Origin: Segatella baroniae B14
Lineage (GTDB): Bacteria; Bacteroidota; Bacteroidia; Bacteroidales; Bacteroidaceae
Assembly (NCBI RefSeq): GCF_022024235.1
Contig: NZ_CP091799.1
Location: forward strand, 2,049,001 to 2,113,000
Direction: 5' to 3'
Length of the DNA: 64,000 nucleotides
Below the pieces are notes generated by a model. That model searched no databases. It saw only the letters and a program-made list of their open reading frames with translations, and was not told the origin of the DNA. The translations under genes were made by a program, and so were the position numbers. Of this stretch, positions 17,097 to 27,024 are shown piece after piece (positions within the stretch are counted from its first letter, which is position 1; the number at the start of each line of letters is the position of its first letter).

Positions 17097-18098
17097 ATGG
17101 AAATAGGTAATATTAAATTTGGAGAAAGACCCGTCTTCCTCGCTCCGATGGAAGATGTTACTGATATCGGTTTTCGTAAACTTTGTAAACGTTATGGCGC
17201 TGCTATGATGTATACGGAGTTTGTCTCTGCTGATGCTATCATCCGTTCCATCAAGTCAACTTTAAACAAGATGATCATCGATGACGATGAACGGCCTGTA
17301 GGTATACAGATTTATGGTAAAGAAGTTGAGTCTATGGTAGAAGCTGCAAAAATTGTTGAGCAGTTTCATCCTGATGTTATCGATATTAATTTCGGTTGTC
17401 CCGTTAAAAAGGTAGCAGGTAAAGGTGCAGGAGCAGGTTTGCTCCGTAATATACCATTAATGCTTGACATCGCTAAGCATGTAGTAGAGGCGGTCAATGT
17501 ACCAGTAACAGCTAAGACTCGCCTTGGATGGGATCAAGATAATCTGGTCATTACTGATTTGGCAGAACAATTGCAAGACTGTGGTATACAAGCACTTACT
17601 ATTCATGGCCGCACAAGAAGCCAAATGTATACCGGAGAAGCAGACTGGAGCTTAATTGGTGAAGTAAAAAAGAATCCTCGTATACATATCCCAATTATCG
17701 GTAATGGAGATATTACTACCCCAGAAGAGTGTAAACGAGCTTTTGATGATTTTGGGGTAGATGCAGTTATGGTGGGTAGAGCTACCTTTGGCCGTCCGTG
17801 GATTTTCAAGGAAATACGCGATTACCTGGACGGAAAGCCTGATGACAAATTGCTTGATATCAATAAGAAAATTGATATTCTAGAAGAGCAATTGAAAATT
17901 AACGTAGAGCGCATCGACGAATATCGTGGTATTCTACATACTCGTCGCCATTTGGCTGCCAGTCCAATATTCAAAGGTATACCTGACTTTAAACAGACTC
18001 GTATCGCAATGCTAAGAGCCACAAAAACCGATGACCTCATCGAAATTTTAGAAAACTGCAGAATTCTATTAGCTAACTCACAAGAAAATATCTTGTAA
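17097..18098 (+). CDS. dusB: tRNA-dihydrouridine synthase (DusB-like)
   Basis: FMN/NADPH-dependent reduction of uridines in the tRNA D-loop. Motifs of the Dus TIM barrel: APMEDVTDIGFRKLC (residues 16-30), INFGCPVKKVAGKGAGAGLL (near 100, with the catalytic Cys), AKTRLGWD (near 139), ALTIHGRTRSQMYTG (near 165) and GNGDI with VGRATFGRPW (200-228). The C-terminal helical domain includes RRHLAASPIFKG. 333 aa is normal. The -7 box lies 8 bases before the ATG, suggesting a leaderless message. Assignment to the DusB subgroup is by overall similarity. Confidence 0.93.
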   Translation: MEIGNIKFGERPVFLAPMEDVTDIGFRKLCKRYGAAMMYTEFVSADAIIRSIKSTLNKMIIDDDERPVGIQIYGKEVESMVEAAKIVEQFHPDVIDINFGCPVKKVAGKGAGAGLLRNIPLMLDIAKHVVEAVNVPVTAKTRLGWDQDNLVITDLAEQLQDCGIQALTIHGRTRSQMYTGEADWSLIGEVKKNPRIHIPIIGNGDITTPEECKRAFDDFGVDAVMVGRATFGRPWIFKEIRDYLDGKPDDKLLDINKKIDILEEQLKINVERIDEYRGILHTRRHLAASPIFKGIPDFKQTRIAMLRATKTDDLIEILENCRILLANSQENIL

Positions 18099-18177
18099 GT
18101 ATACCACAGATACATTAGCTCTATAAATGGTTATCATACCAAAAGAATATTACAGAAAGATGTTATCCTAAAAATAA

Positions 18178-18236
18178 CGGCTGAAAAATACTTGCTTTAA
18201 TAAACGTAAATGTTAAAGGCAAATATTTCTCAGCCG
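18178..18236. terminator. Hairpin between dusB and the DUF4252 gene
   Basis: Outer arms CGGCTGAAAAATA and its near complement ending TCTCAGCCG, inner arms GCTTTAA / TTAAAGGC, central loop about 12 bases. Lies between two convergent genes. Confidence 0.6.
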
Positions 18237-18253
18237 CATTTCTTATAACCATG

Positions 18254-18730
18254 TTAGTCGTCCATATTTAAGTCGAGAACACTACTTACATCCTTAGGTG
18301 AAATGTGACCATCTACTTTCACAAACTTACAATCACCATCGCTAACATCGATGAATACTACTGAAGTTATTACCGTTTCATCACCCTTAACTAAAAGTCT
18401 AGTTCCCTTTTTCTGTTGACCGGAACGAACAAATTCGACATAATCGCCTTTATCGAGCTTTTCAACAGCCTTACGGAATTTTTTACGTATCGATTTCTTA
18501 CAATTATCAAGTTCTAGAAATTTCACAGCATCCACTTTCTGGAGCACCTTATTCTTTTCAGTATTCGTACCAACTTTAACAAGCGACATCATATACTTTG
18601 GAATAGTAATACTCTTTGCCCCTTTGACATCAGAAAAAGTACGATAAAGCCCATCTATTGTCGTTTGAGAAAAGGCACAAATACTGACCAATAAGAGGGC
18701 CAGACTCATCAATATTTTTTTCATTAGCAT
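18254..18730 (-). CDS. DUF4252 domain-containing exported protein
   Basis: 158-aa protein with an N-terminal signal peptide (MKKILMSLALLLVSICAFS, cleavage near residue 22). The mature part is small and lysine-rich, matching Bacteroidetes DUF4252 proteins: the opening TTIDGLYRTFSDVKGAKSITIPKYM, a central FVRSGQQKKGTRLLVKGDE and a short beta-rich end. Family function is unknown. Two possible starts six bases apart (18730 and 18724) do not change the mature protein. A -7 element TATATTTG on the minus strand (18754-18747) sits between this gene and the upstream symporter gene, so it can be transcribed on its own. Confidence 0.85.
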   Translation of the reverse strand: MLMKKILMSLALLLVSICAFSQTTIDGLYRTFSDVKGAKSITIPKYMMSLVKVGTNTEKNKVLQKVDAVKFLELDNCKKSIRKKFRKAVEKLDKGDYVEFVRSGQQKKGTRLLVKGDETVITSVVFIDVSDGDCKFVKVDGHISPKDVSSVLDLNMDD

Positions 18731-18763
18731 ATATTTTAATTAAATGCAAATATACAAACTTTT

Positions 18764-19735
18764 TTATTGATGGTCATGCGTTTGATCCCATTTAAGATAA
18801 AGTCCTGCTAAGATTGTACCAGAAATGCTATGCCATGCACAACTGATAGCACAAGGCAATACTGCAAGAGGCTGAGCTGCAAAAAAGTTACCAGCCAAGA
18901 CTGTAGCCAAACCTGCATTCTGCATACCTACCTCTATGCTAATAGTACGCTTCTTATCGATGCTAAAACCAGCAAACTTTCCCGACAAATAACCCATGAT
19001 ATATCCTAGCGTATTATGGCAGAATACCACAGCAAACGTCCAGATGAAAAGATAAAAGCCACGAGCTACCAATTTATCGTGTACAGTAGAAATAACTCCA
19101 CCAACAATGAAAGCTAAACAAATAACACTCACACCAGGCATGAATGATTGTATTTTAGGAAAAACATCACGCTTACTATAAAAATAATTCAGCATACATC
19201 CTATCGCAATCGGAAAAATTGTCACAATAAAAATATCCATAAACATACGAACAGCATCTATAATGATTATCTCGCCTGCAGTAAGTTTCATTAGAAATGG
19301 TGTCATAAAAGGTGCTAATATGGTAGAAGCACAAGTCATACCAACCGAAAAGGCAACATCACCACGACACAGAAAGCTCATCACGTTACTTGAGACACCT
19401 CCTGGACAACATCCTACCAAAAGAATACCCAAAGCCAAGGCCGGTTCTAATCTCCACACACGAACCAATAAATACGCAATACCTGGCATAATAATAAACT
19501 GGGCACAGGCACCTACAAAAATATCAAGTGGACGCTTAGCCAAAACTTTAAAATCATTAGTAGACAAAGTCAGCCCCATCGTCAACATGATGATTCCCAA
19601 AATAACCGTCTGTGTCTTTCCTCTAACCCAATCAAAAAGATGAGGAAAGAAAAAGGTAACTACTGCAATACCAATAATAAAAGCTGAAGTGTAATTAGAC
19701 AACCAGCGACTGATACTCTGTAAAGATTTCAACAT
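18764..19735 (-). CDS. Bile acid:sodium symporter (BASS) family transporter
   Basis: 323-aa inner-membrane protein with about ten hydrophobic helices. BASS hallmarks are present: GCCPGGVSSNVMSFLCRGD near residue 108-125, and EVGMQNAGLATVLA near 268-281, the unwound-helix Na+-binding motif. Characterised relatives carry bile acids, pantoate or other organic anions; the substrate here is unknown. A minus-strand -7 box TAATTTTG lies at 19797-19790. The DUF4252 gene follows after 33 bases with its own promoter. Confidence 0.9.
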   Translation of the reverse strand: MLKSLQSISRWLSNYTSAFIIGIAVVTFFFPHLFDWVRGKTQTVILGIIMLTMGLTLSTNDFKVLAKRPLDIFVGACAQFIIMPGIAYLLVRVWRLEPALALGILLVGCCPGGVSSNVMSFLCRGDVAFSVGMTCASTILAPFMTPFLMKLTAGEIIIIDAVRMFMDIFIVTIFPIAIGCMLNYFYSKRDVFPKIQSFMPGVSVICLAFIVGGVISTVHDKLVARGFYLFIWTFAVVFCHNTLGYIMGYLSGKFAGFSIDKKRTISIEVGMQNAGLATVLAGNFFAAQPLAVLPCAISCAWHSISGTILAGLYLKWDQTHDHQ

Positions 19736-20061
19736 ACTTATTTTTTTTAAACGAGGCGAAATATTTCAATTCGTCATAAATTCGACTTACAAAATTACAA
19801 CTAAATTAGTTAATAAAAGAATAGTTTGAAAGAAATTATTATCAGATGTTTTAAGATTGATACATTTTCACAAAAACTTCTACTCTTTAATCAATATAAG
19901 CATCTATAAAGGCGCAAACTCGAAATCAGCAAGGTTGGAAGCATATTCTGTGCTTCATTTACGATATTCTTACCCTTTAACCATGGTATTCTTTATGATT
20001 TTCTGATATTTGTCAATTAAAATAAGTAACTTTGCACCATAAGAAAAACGTAAGAAACTGA
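19736..20061. other. Divergent promoter region between BASS transporter and ruvB
   Basis: 326 bases without a gene. It contains a minus-strand -7 box (19790-19797) for the transporter and a plus-strand -7 box TAACTTTG (20027-20034) about 28 bases before the ruvB ATG. Nothing else recognisable. Confidence 0.6.
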
Positions 20062-21096
20062 ATGGTAGAAGATTTTGACGTAAGAAACGAAAATATATCT
20101 CCCGCAGAAAAGGAGTTTGAGAATGCACTCAGACCATTACAATTTAATGACTTTAGCGGTCAACAAAATGTAGTGGAAAACTTACGTGTATTCGTAGAAG
20201 CTGCTAAATATCGTGGGGAACCTCTCGACCATACCCTGCTCCATGGACCTCCTGGTCTAGGTAAAACGACACTGAGCAATATTATTGCCAATGAACTGGG
20301 TGTAGGATTCAAGATAACCAGTGGACCAGTACTAGACAAACCTGGTGATCTTGCAGGTATACTAACTTCTTTAGAGCCAAATGACGTACTATTTATCGAT
20401 GAGATTCATCGATTATCTCCTGTAGTTGAAGAGTATCTTTATTCGGCTATGGAAGACTATCGCATCGATATTATGATTGACAAAGGTCCATCAGCTAGAA
20501 GTATCCAGATAGACTTGAACCCATTTACACTAATTGGTGCAACTACACGAAGTGGACTTCTTACAGCTCCTCTTCGAGCACGCTTTGGCATTAATCTGCA
20601 TTTACAATACTACAATCCAGATACTCTTCAGCGCATTATAAAGCGTAGTTCTAGCCTACTCAATGTACCAATAGAAGACGAAGCTGCAGTAGAAATATCT
20701 AGACGGTCACGAGGAACCCCTCGTATAGCCAATGCTCTACTTCGAAGAGTACGAGATTTTGCCCAAGTGAAAGGAAATGGAACCATAACGCCTGAAATTG
20801 CCAAATTTGCACTTCAAGCTCTCAATATAGATCAGTATGGGCTTGATGAGACAGACAATAAGATATTGCTTGCCATTATCGACAAATTTAGGGGTGGTCC
20901 TGTAGGACTAAGCACAATCGCTACTGCTATCGGTGAGGATACAGGCACAGTAGAAGAAGTTTACGAACCATTTCTTATCATGGAAGGTTTTATAAAACGA
21001 ACTCCTCGTGGACGAATGGCAACTAAACTTGCCTTTGAGCACTTGGGAAGAAATATTATAGCTAGCAATATTGTCGAGCCCGATTTATTCGATTAA
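20062..21096 (+). CDS. ruvB: Holliday junction branch migration DNA helicase RuvB
   Basis: Hexameric AAA+ motor that drives RuvA-bound Holliday junctions. Walker [10 protein letters not shown] (near residue 64), Walker B FIDEIHR (near 115), GATTRSGLL (sensor 1 region) and the arginine-finger stretch RARFG follow in order. A C-terminal winged helix is present ([22 protein letters not shown]). 344 aa is normal. First gene of a tight ruvB-coaD-ybeY operon: coaD begins 3 bases after its stop. ruvA and ruvC are not in the window. Confidence 0.97.
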   Translation: MVEDFDVRNENISPAEKEFENALRPLQFNDFSGQQNVVENLRVFVEAAKYRGEPLDHTLLHGPPGLGKTTLSNIIANELGVGFKITSGPVLDKPGDLAGILTSLEPNDVLFIDEIHRLSPVVEEYLYSAMEDYRIDIMIDKGPSARSIQIDLNPFTLIGATTRSGLLTAPLRARFGINLHLQYYNPDTLQRIIKRSSSLLNVPIEDEAAVEISRRSRGTPRIANALLRRVRDFAQVKGNGTITPEIAKFALQALNIDQYGLDETDNKILLAIIDKFRGGPVGLSTIATAIGEDTGTVEEVYEPFLIMEGFIKRTPRGRMATKLAFEHLGRNIIASNIVEPDLFD

Positions 21097-21099
21097 AAT

Positions 21100-21549
21100 A
21101 TGAAAAAAATAGGTGTTTTTACAGGTACTTTCGACCCTTTTACTATAGGGCATCAAAATATCGCAGACCGAGCAAAAGGATTGTTTGATCTGCTGATTAT
21201 AGCTGTAGCTGTAAGCAAATTAAAACATACGCAAGAAGAAGTGGCACAACGAATGACTGATATTGAAAAGATTTATACAGATGACCCAAAAATAAAAGTT
21301 ATCTCATATAGCGATCTGACAATAGAAATGTGTCATCGTGAAGGAGCCCAATACATCGTAAGAGGTGTTAGAAGCGTAAAAGACTTTGAATATGAACGCG
21401 AACAAGCCGATATCAACAAACAACTTGGTAATATCGAAACTATTCTTCTCTTCTCTGAACCGCAATATAGCAGTATCAGTAGTACTTTGGTACGAGAACT
21501 GAAATTCTTTGGCAGAGACGTCACAGAATTTCTTCCAAAAGTGAAATAA
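21100..21549 (+). CDS. coaD: Phosphopantetheine adenylyltransferase
   Basis: Penultimate step of coenzyme A synthesis, transferring AMP to 4'-phosphopantetheine. Nucleotidyltransferase motif FTGTFDPFTIGHQNI (residues 8-22) carries the T/HxGH signature, and the C-terminal SSISSTLVREL (near 127) is the family's ISSTxVR motif. 149 aa is slightly short but normal for Bacteroidetes. Located 3 bases after ruvB and 11 bases before ybeY. Confidence 0.96.
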   Translation: MKKIGVFTGTFDPFTIGHQNIADRAKGLFDLLIIAVAVSKLKHTQEEVAQRMTDIEKIYTDDPKIKVISYSDLTIEMCHREGAQYIVRGVRSVKDFEYEREQADINKQLGNIETILLFSEPQYSSISSTLVRELKFFGRDVTEFLPKVK

Positions 21550-21560
21550 AACATTTGATT

Positions 21561-21998
21561 ATGATTACATACAATGTAGATGGCGTGAAAATGCCTAAAA
21601 TCAAAAAACGTGAGACAAATGCCTGGATTAAGGCAGTAGCTGCTGACCATGGTAAAAAAGTTGGCGATATCGGCTATATGTTTGTTGATGATGAAAGAAT
21701 TCTGGAATGTAATCGCCAGTATCTTGGACATGACTATTATACCGATGTCATTACCTTTGACTATGATGACGACTACGAAGAAGAAAACATAATAGGTGGC
21801 GATATCGTAATTTCCTTGGATACAATACGCACTAATGCAGAAAAATTCGGTAAAACGTATGAAGACGAGCTCTATCGTGTTATTATCCACGGCATTCTTC
21901 ATCTTTGTGGTATTAATGACAAGGGACCTGGTGAAAGAGAAATAATGGAAGCACATGAGGATAAAGCCCTTAAAATGCTAACTGAAATGAAAAAATAA
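21561..21998 (+). CDS. ybeY: Endoribonuclease YbeY (rRNA maturation factor)
   Basis: Metal-dependent endoribonuclease for 16S rRNA maturation and ribosome quality control. The UPF0054 signature is near residue 113: HGILHLCGINDKGPGER. Two metal-binding histidines are present; the usual third histidine (HGxLHxxGYDH) is replaced by Asp-Lys, a common Bacteroidetes variant. An upstream in-frame TTG at 21555 exists, but the ATG at 21561 is the better start and gives 145 aa. Last gene of the ruvB-coaD-ybeY operon, ending at a strong shared terminator. Confidence 0.93.
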   Translation: MITYNVDGVKMPKIKKRETNAWIKAVAADHGKKVGDIGYMFVDDERILECNRQYLGHDYYTDVITFDYDDDYEEENIIGGDIVISLDTIRTNAEKFGKTYEDELYRVIIHGILHLCGINDKGPGEREIMEAHEDKALKMLTEMKK

Positions 21999-22008
21999 AA
22001 TCATTCAA

Positions 22009-22072
22009 AAATATACAATAGAAAAAGGTGATCCTTAAGTGTTAAGAATCACCTTTTTTCTATTGTATATTT
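22009..22072. terminator. Bidirectional terminator between ybeY and the ctp protease
   Basis: Near-perfect inverted repeat with arms of about 24 bases (beginning AAATATACAATAG, stem top AAGGTGAT / ATCACCTT) and a loop of roughly 15 bases. Lies between two convergent stop codons. Confidence 0.85.
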
Positions 22073-22094
22073 CTAAAAAACTTTTACTACTACT

Positions 22095-23669
22095 TTAATT
22101 AGTTATCACTTCTATTGCTTTTTTTACAACATCATTATCTTCATTGATAATTTGGTAATAACGGTTCATATCCCAGATATCTCGTGCTATAAGAGCTTTT
22201 AACTGCAATTTGAGTACTGGTAAGCTCTTGACCATTTCCTTATCATCCTTAGCCTTAATTCCAGCTTTTTCACCCTCTTTGATAATATTATCAATTAATT
22301 CCTGCGGTATCTTAAAACTTCTCTGATAGGTAGAAAAATCTCTGTAGCTTGCCTTAAGCGACTTACGATGAACATCGATATACTTTAAACTAGTATTAAT
22401 AACAAGTCCTTTCAGCACAAGTTGACGATAATATTTACTATACTTTGCTGTATCAAGAGGAACAAAGAAATCTGGCATAATACCACCTCCACCATAAACC
22501 AAACGATGTTTCTTGAGGGTATAGAATTTCTGCGTCTCATCAAAATGAATACTATCCTTATTCACAAGTTCACCATGTTTATAACGCTTATCCAAATCCA
22601 TCTCATAATCCTTCAAATCACCCTTACGATATGGTTTCTGAATACATCTTCCTGAAGGCGTATAATAATGTGCTATGGTAAGACGAATCATACTACCATC
22701 TTCAAAGTTGATTGGACGCTGAACCAATCCCTTTCCGAAGGAACGACGACCAACAACTATACCACGATCATGATCCTGTATAGCACCAGTAACAATTTCG
22801 GAGGCAGAAGCACTTAATTCGTCCACAAGAATAACAAGCTTACCCTTCTCCATTTTTCCTCCTCCTAATGCTTTATAATCCTCTCTTGGAGCTACACGAC
22901 CTTTAGTATATACTATCAAATCGTCTTTGGGTAGAAACTGTCCAGCTATCTCTACTGCTGCATGCAGAAATCCTCCACCATTCTCCTGAAGATCAAATAT
23001 CAAACTATTCATTCCTTGCTTTTGTAAGGACGTCAAAGCTTCTAACACTTCTTTAGCACTCGTCAATCCAAAACTACTTAGGCGAATATAACCTACTCCC
23101 GGACGAATCATGTAGAAAGCATCTACTGTTTTCAAAGGTATTTTGTCTCGTGTAACAACAAAAGATAGAAGCCCAGATGCTCCACGACGAACAATTTTAA
23201 GATTAACCTTAGTACCTTTAGGACCTCTTAGACGACGCATAATCTCGCTACGATCCATCTTAACACCAGCTATAGCTGTATCATTAACCACTACAATACG
23301 GTCACCAGCCAAAATACCTACTTTTTCTGATGGTCCACCGACTACAGGCTGAATAACCACCAGTGTATCTTCTATCATATTAAACTGCACACCAATACCA
23401 TCAAAATTACCCTGTAAAGGCTCATTCATAGATTTGGTTTCCTTAGCTGTAGAATAAGAAGAATGCGGATCGAGTTTTTCAAGCATACCCTGAATAGCAT
23501 CTTCTACCAGTTTCTGCTCATTGACAGAATCGACATAAAATTTATTAATGGCCATTTCAGCAATTTGTAACTTGCGAGAAGGACTATCCTTACCAAAGTT
23601 TAGACGCAACTGCGCTATTGCTGAAATCGACATAAACAACAGAAAAAGAGAAAGAATTCCTTTCTTCAT
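22095..23669 (-). CDS. S41 carboxy-terminal processing protease (CtpA/Prc family)
   Basis: Periplasmic serine protease that trims or degrades proteins from the C-terminus. Signal peptide at residues 1-20 (ending SAIAQ). A PDZ domain spans about 85-165, then the S41 core. Ser288 (in ELSASASEI) and Lys313 (in RRSFGKG) are 25 residues apart, the same spacing as Ser430/Lys455 in E. coli Prc, so the catalytic dyad is intact. A C-terminal helical region completes 524 aa. It lies 70 bases downstream of parE on the same strand and may be co-transcribed. Confidence 0.94.
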   Translation of the reverse strand: MKKGILSLFLLFMSISAIAQLRLNFGKDSPSRKLQIAEMAINKFYVDSVNEQKLVEDAIQGMLEKLDPHSSYSTAKETKSMNEPLQGNFDGIGVQFNMIEDTLVVIQPVVGGPSEKVGILAGDRIVVVNDTAIAGVKMDRSEIMRRLRGPKGTKVNLKIVRRGASGLLSFVVTRDKIPLKTVDAFYMIRPGVGYIRLSSFGLTSAKEVLEALTSLQKQGMNSLIFDLQENGGGFLHAAVEIAGQFLPKDDLIVYTKGRVAPREDYKALGGGKMEKGKLVILVDELSASASEIVTGAIQDHDRGIVVGRRSFGKGLVQRPINFEDGSMIRLTIAHYYTPSGRCIQKPYRKGDLKDYEMDLDKRYKHGELVNKDSIHFDETQKFYTLKKHRLVYGGGGIMPDFFVPLDTAKYSKYYRQLVLKGLVINTSLKYIDVHRKSLKASYRDFSTYQRSFKIPQELIDNIIKEGEKAGIKAKDDKEMVKSLPVLKLQLKALIARDIWDMNRYYQIINEDNDVVKKAIEVITN

Positions 23670-23739
23670 ATTATAATGGACAAACTAATAAATCTATAAA
23701 TCGGATATCACTCATTTAAAATTATACATCCCCAAAAAA

Positions 23740-25704
23740 TCAATCTAACGGATCTGTATCAGCTTCTGGTTTATCTTCTTCAATAACCAAATTATCTATA
23801 ATGAAATTCTGTCGCTCCATGGTATTTTTACCCATGTAGTACTCAAGTAATTTCTGTACTTGGTCGTTCTTATGAAGGGTTACCTGCTCTAATCGCATAT
23901 CAGGTCCTATGAAATGTACGAACTCGTCTGGAGATATTTCTCCAAGCCCCTTGAATCGCGTGATTTCTGGATCAGGTCCTAGTTCTTGAATAGCCTCTTG
24001 ACGCTCTTCCTCTGAATAGCAATAACGAGTGATAAAATCATTTTTTTTCTCACCCTTTGCCAACAACTCATCAGCAGCAGCTATCACTTTCTTATTTTTA
24101 ATTTTCGTTCTACGATTGCGCACTCGAAACAATGGTGTCTGGAGCACATATACATGTCCTTTCTTTATCAAATCAGGATAGAATTGCAAAAAGAAAGTAA
24201 TAATTAGTAAACGAATATGCATACCGTCCACATCGGCATCGGTAGCCACAATCACTTTATTATAGCGCAAATCATCCAATCCATCCTCTATATTAAGAGC
24301 AGCCTGAAGCAGATTGAATTCTTCATTCTGATAAACAATTTTCTTGGTTAATCCAAAACAATTGAGAGGTTTACCACGCAAAGAGAATACTGCTTGCGTA
24401 TTCACATCACGGCTCTTAGTAATACTACCACTGGCAGAATCACCCTCTGTAATAAAGATAGAACTAGCTTCTTTCAGAGGATTTTTGACATCGGAGAAGT
24501 GTACTCGACAATCACGAAGTTTACGATTGTGAAGATTAGCTTTTTTTGCTCGTTCACGTGCTAATTTTGTAACACCAGCCATCGCTTTACGCTCATGCTC
24601 ACTTTCCTTAATTTTATTCTCTATAACCTCAGCTACATCAGTATGGATATGCAAATAGTTGTCTACTTCTTTTTTGATAAAGTCACCAACATACTTATTA
24701 ATAGAATCGCCATCAGGTGACATCTGAGTACTTCCAAGTTTAATCTTGGTTTGACTCTCGAATACAGGCTCTTCCACATTAATTGCGATAGCTGCTACAA
24801 GTCCATTTCTGATATCAGTATATTCATATTTATTAAAATATTCCTTTATGGTCTTTGCAATATGTTCCTTGAAAGCACTTTGGTGGGTACCACCTTGAGT
24901 AGTATGCTGACCATTAACAAACGAGTAATACTCTTCACCATACTGGTTTGTGTGAGTAAAGGCGATTTCTATATCATCGTCTTTCATGTGGATAATAGGA
25001 TACAAGCCGTCTACAGTCATATTATCCGTCAATAGGTCTTCAAGTCCATTACGACTATGAATACGACAACCATTATACATAATCGTCAAACCAGAATTCA
25101 GATAAGTATAATTTCGAAGCATTGTTTCCACTATGTCATCATGGAAAGAATAGTTCTTGAACAAAGTGTTATCTGGTTCGAAATAGATAAAAGTACCATT
25201 TTCATCATTAGATTTATTGGTATGATCACTAATCTTATTACCTTTTTCAAATTCTATTTCACGGACTTTACCTTCTCGATACGAGCGAACAGTAAAATGG
25301 GAACTCAAAGCATTAACTGCTTTAACACCTACACCATTCAGACCGACACTCTTCTTAAAAGCCTTACTATCGTATTTACCACCAGTATTAAGTACACTGA
25401 CAGCTTCTACAAGTTTACCCTGAGGAATACCACGTCCATAATCACGAACAGAAACACGAAGATTATCTTCGATATCCACCTCAATGCGGCTACCAGCTTT
25501 CATTTTAAACTCGTCAATTGAGTTATCAATAACTTCTTTCAGAAGTACGTAGATACCATCTTCCGGCAGATTGCCATCACCCAATCGACCAATATACATA
25601 CCAGGACGAGTCCTGACATGCTCCATGTCTGAAAGGTGTCGGATATTGTCATCAGTATATTCTACAGGTTGCTGGTTTTGTATATTTACGCTTTCTTCTG
25701 ACAT
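23740..25704 (-). CDS. parE: DNA topoisomerase IV subunit B (type IIA, GyrB/ParE family)
   Basis: ATPase subunit of a type II topoisomerase. The GHKL ATPase is visible in [13 protein letters not shown] (near 28), DNSIDEF (Asn in the Bergerat fold) and GRGIPQGK. A transducer domain follows, then the TOPRIM domain: [10 protein letters not shown] near 420, DADVDGMH near 492, and the C-terminal RFKGLGEI. At 654 aa with no insertion between TOPRIM motifs it fits ParE/short GyrB. The HTxxGGTH segment is also conserved. The partner subunit is not in the window. ParE rather than GyrB is judged by overall similarity to Bacteroidales sequences. Confidence 0.88.
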   Translation of the reverse strand: MSEESVNIQNQQPVEYTDDNIRHLSDMEHVRTRPGMYIGRLGDGNLPEDGIYVLLKEVIDNSIDEFKMKAGSRIEVDIEDNLRVSVRDYGRGIPQGKLVEAVSVLNTGGKYDSKAFKKSVGLNGVGVKAVNALSSHFTVRSYREGKVREIEFEKGNKISDHTNKSNDENGTFIYFEPDNTLFKNYSFHDDIVETMLRNYTYLNSGLTIMYNGCRIHSRNGLEDLLTDNMTVDGLYPIIHMKDDDIEIAFTHTNQYGEEYYSFVNGQHTTQGGTHQSAFKEHIAKTIKEYFNKYEYTDIRNGLVAAIAINVEEPVFESQTKIKLGSTQMSPDGDSINKYVGDFIKKEVDNYLHIHTDVAEVIENKIKESEHERKAMAGVTKLARERAKKANLHNRKLRDCRVHFSDVKNPLKEASSIFITEGDSASGSITKSRDVNTQAVFSLRGKPLNCFGLTKKIVYQNEEFNLLQAALNIEDGLDDLRYNKVIVATDADVDGMHIRLLIITFFLQFYPDLIKKGHVYVLQTPLFRVRNRRTKIKNKKVIAAADELLAKGEKKNDFITRYCYSEEERQEAIQELGPDPEITRFKGLGEISPDEFVHFIGPDMRLEQVTLHKNDQVQKLLEYYMGKNTMERQNFIIDNLVIEEDKPEADTDPLD

Positions 25705-25730
25705 AATCTAATATGTTATATTTTTATTAA

Positions 25731-26876
25731 TTAAATATTCTTTTTATAACAACGACGACGCTTATGATTAATTGGATCTAGTGGTCCCCACTGGCTCTGT
25801 ACATGAGAATTATATTCCATTTCTACATGTGTCTCACCCCACTTGATACCATATTTTTGGTATCTTGGAATTAAATCGTAGAATAGTAAGGAATTAGCAC
25901 CCTTAGAACGATATTCCGGCAAAACACCAAGAAGAAGAAGATCCACACAGTCAGTCTTATGAAACTTGATAGCTCGTAGAATATGCCACCATCCAAATGG
26001 TAAAAGTCTACCACGACGACACTTCTGCAAAGCCTTAGTTAAAGATGGCATGGTAATACCAAAACCTATAACCTTATTATCTGCATTTGCATCTTCAATT
26101 ACAGTCACTAGTTTTAAGTCAATAACAGGGAGATACATCCACACATATTGCTTAATCTGTTTTTCACTTAAACCAGAATAGCCATATAAATTAGCAAATG
26201 TTTCATTGAGAACAGTAAAGATCTTGTGTCCATAACCTCTGAAAAAAACATCATAAAGTGTAATTTTCTTAATTTTAAGATTATATCGCTTCATAATCAT
26301 TTCAGCAACCTTACGATATTTATCAGGCATTGTCTTAGGAACAGGAAGATAATACTCTACATAGTCATTATCTTTTTCAAATCCTCCTAAATGATCAATA
26401 TGCTTTGGATAATAGTCATAATTATATAGTGTCGCCATAGTACCCAATTGATCGAATCCATAAGTTAACATACCTTCTGGATCCATATCGGTAAAACCTA
26501 ATGGACCCTGTATCATATTCATCCCTTTTGATTTACCATAGTCTTCTACAGCCTTCATTAAGGCTGCTGACACTTCATAATCATCAACAAAATCTATCCA
26601 ACCAAAACGAACAGCTTTACGATTCCACTTTTCATTTGCTTTATGATTGATTATAGCAGCAACACGACCAACAAGTTTACCGTCCTTATAGGCCATAAAG
26701 TATTCAGCTTCACAAAATTCAAAAGCTGCATTTTTGTCTTTACTTAATGTATTAAAATCGTCGCTAAACAGATTAGGTGCATCATAGGGATTGCCGTTAT
26801 ATAAATCATAATGAAATTCTATAAAATCTTTTAAATCCCTTTTGGTTGCAACCTTTTTTATCTCTATTGTTGACAT
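25731..26876 (-). CDS. GNAT-fold acetyltransferase-like protein
   Basis: 381-aa cytoplasmic protein common in Bacteroidales and annotated as N-acetyltransferase. It looks like two tandem GNAT-like halves. The first (about 1-190) includes FMAYKDGKLVGRVAAIIN and FIDFVDDYEVSAALMKAVEDY. The second (about 200-375) ends with LLLGVLPEYRSKGANSLLFYDL, the probable acetyl-CoA loop with a Q/RxxGxG-like RSKGAN. Substrate unknown. It lies 26 bases upstream of parE but has its own two-box promoter. Confidence 0.75.
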   Translation of the reverse strand: MSTIEIKKVATKRDLKDFIEFHYDLYNGNPYDAPNLFSDDFNTLSKDKNAAFEFCEAEYFMAYKDGKLVGRVAAIINHKANEKWNRKAVRFGWIDFVDDYEVSAALMKAVEDYGKSKGMNMIQGPLGFTDMDPEGMLTYGFDQLGTMATLYNYDYYPKHIDHLGGFEKDNDYVEYYLPVPKTMPDKYRKVAEMIMKRYNLKIKKITLYDVFFRGYGHKIFTVLNETFANLYGYSGLSEKQIKQYVWMYLPVIDLKLVTVIEDANADNKVIGFGITMPSLTKALQKCRRGRLLPFGWWHILRAIKFHKTDCVDLLLLGVLPEYRSKGANSLLFYDLIPRYQKYGIKWGETHVEMEYNSHVQSQWGPLDPINHKRRRCYKKNI

Positions 26877-26911
26877 TGATTCGATTTGTTGTTATTATAT
26901 GCTTTAACGTG

Positions 26912-26943
26912 CAAATATACAAAAAAAATAAAACCTTACCAAA
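26912..26943 (-). promoter_or_regulatory. Two-box promoter of the GNAT gene (possibly GNAT-parE-ctp)
   Basis: Minus strand: TTTG (26943-26940), 20 bases, TATATTTG (26919-26912). Fits the Bacteroidetes consensus; leader about 30 nt. Confidence 0.75.
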
Positions 26944-27024
26944 GCGTGGATCCAAAATCCTATTGTTTTACAGTTTTTTGTAGATTATACTCAATTATCA
27001 ACTTATTTACAAACATGAAGCTTA

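Noticed and set aside
21555-21560. TTG start for ybeY
   Set aside because: An ATG two codons later is available; nothing favours TTG.
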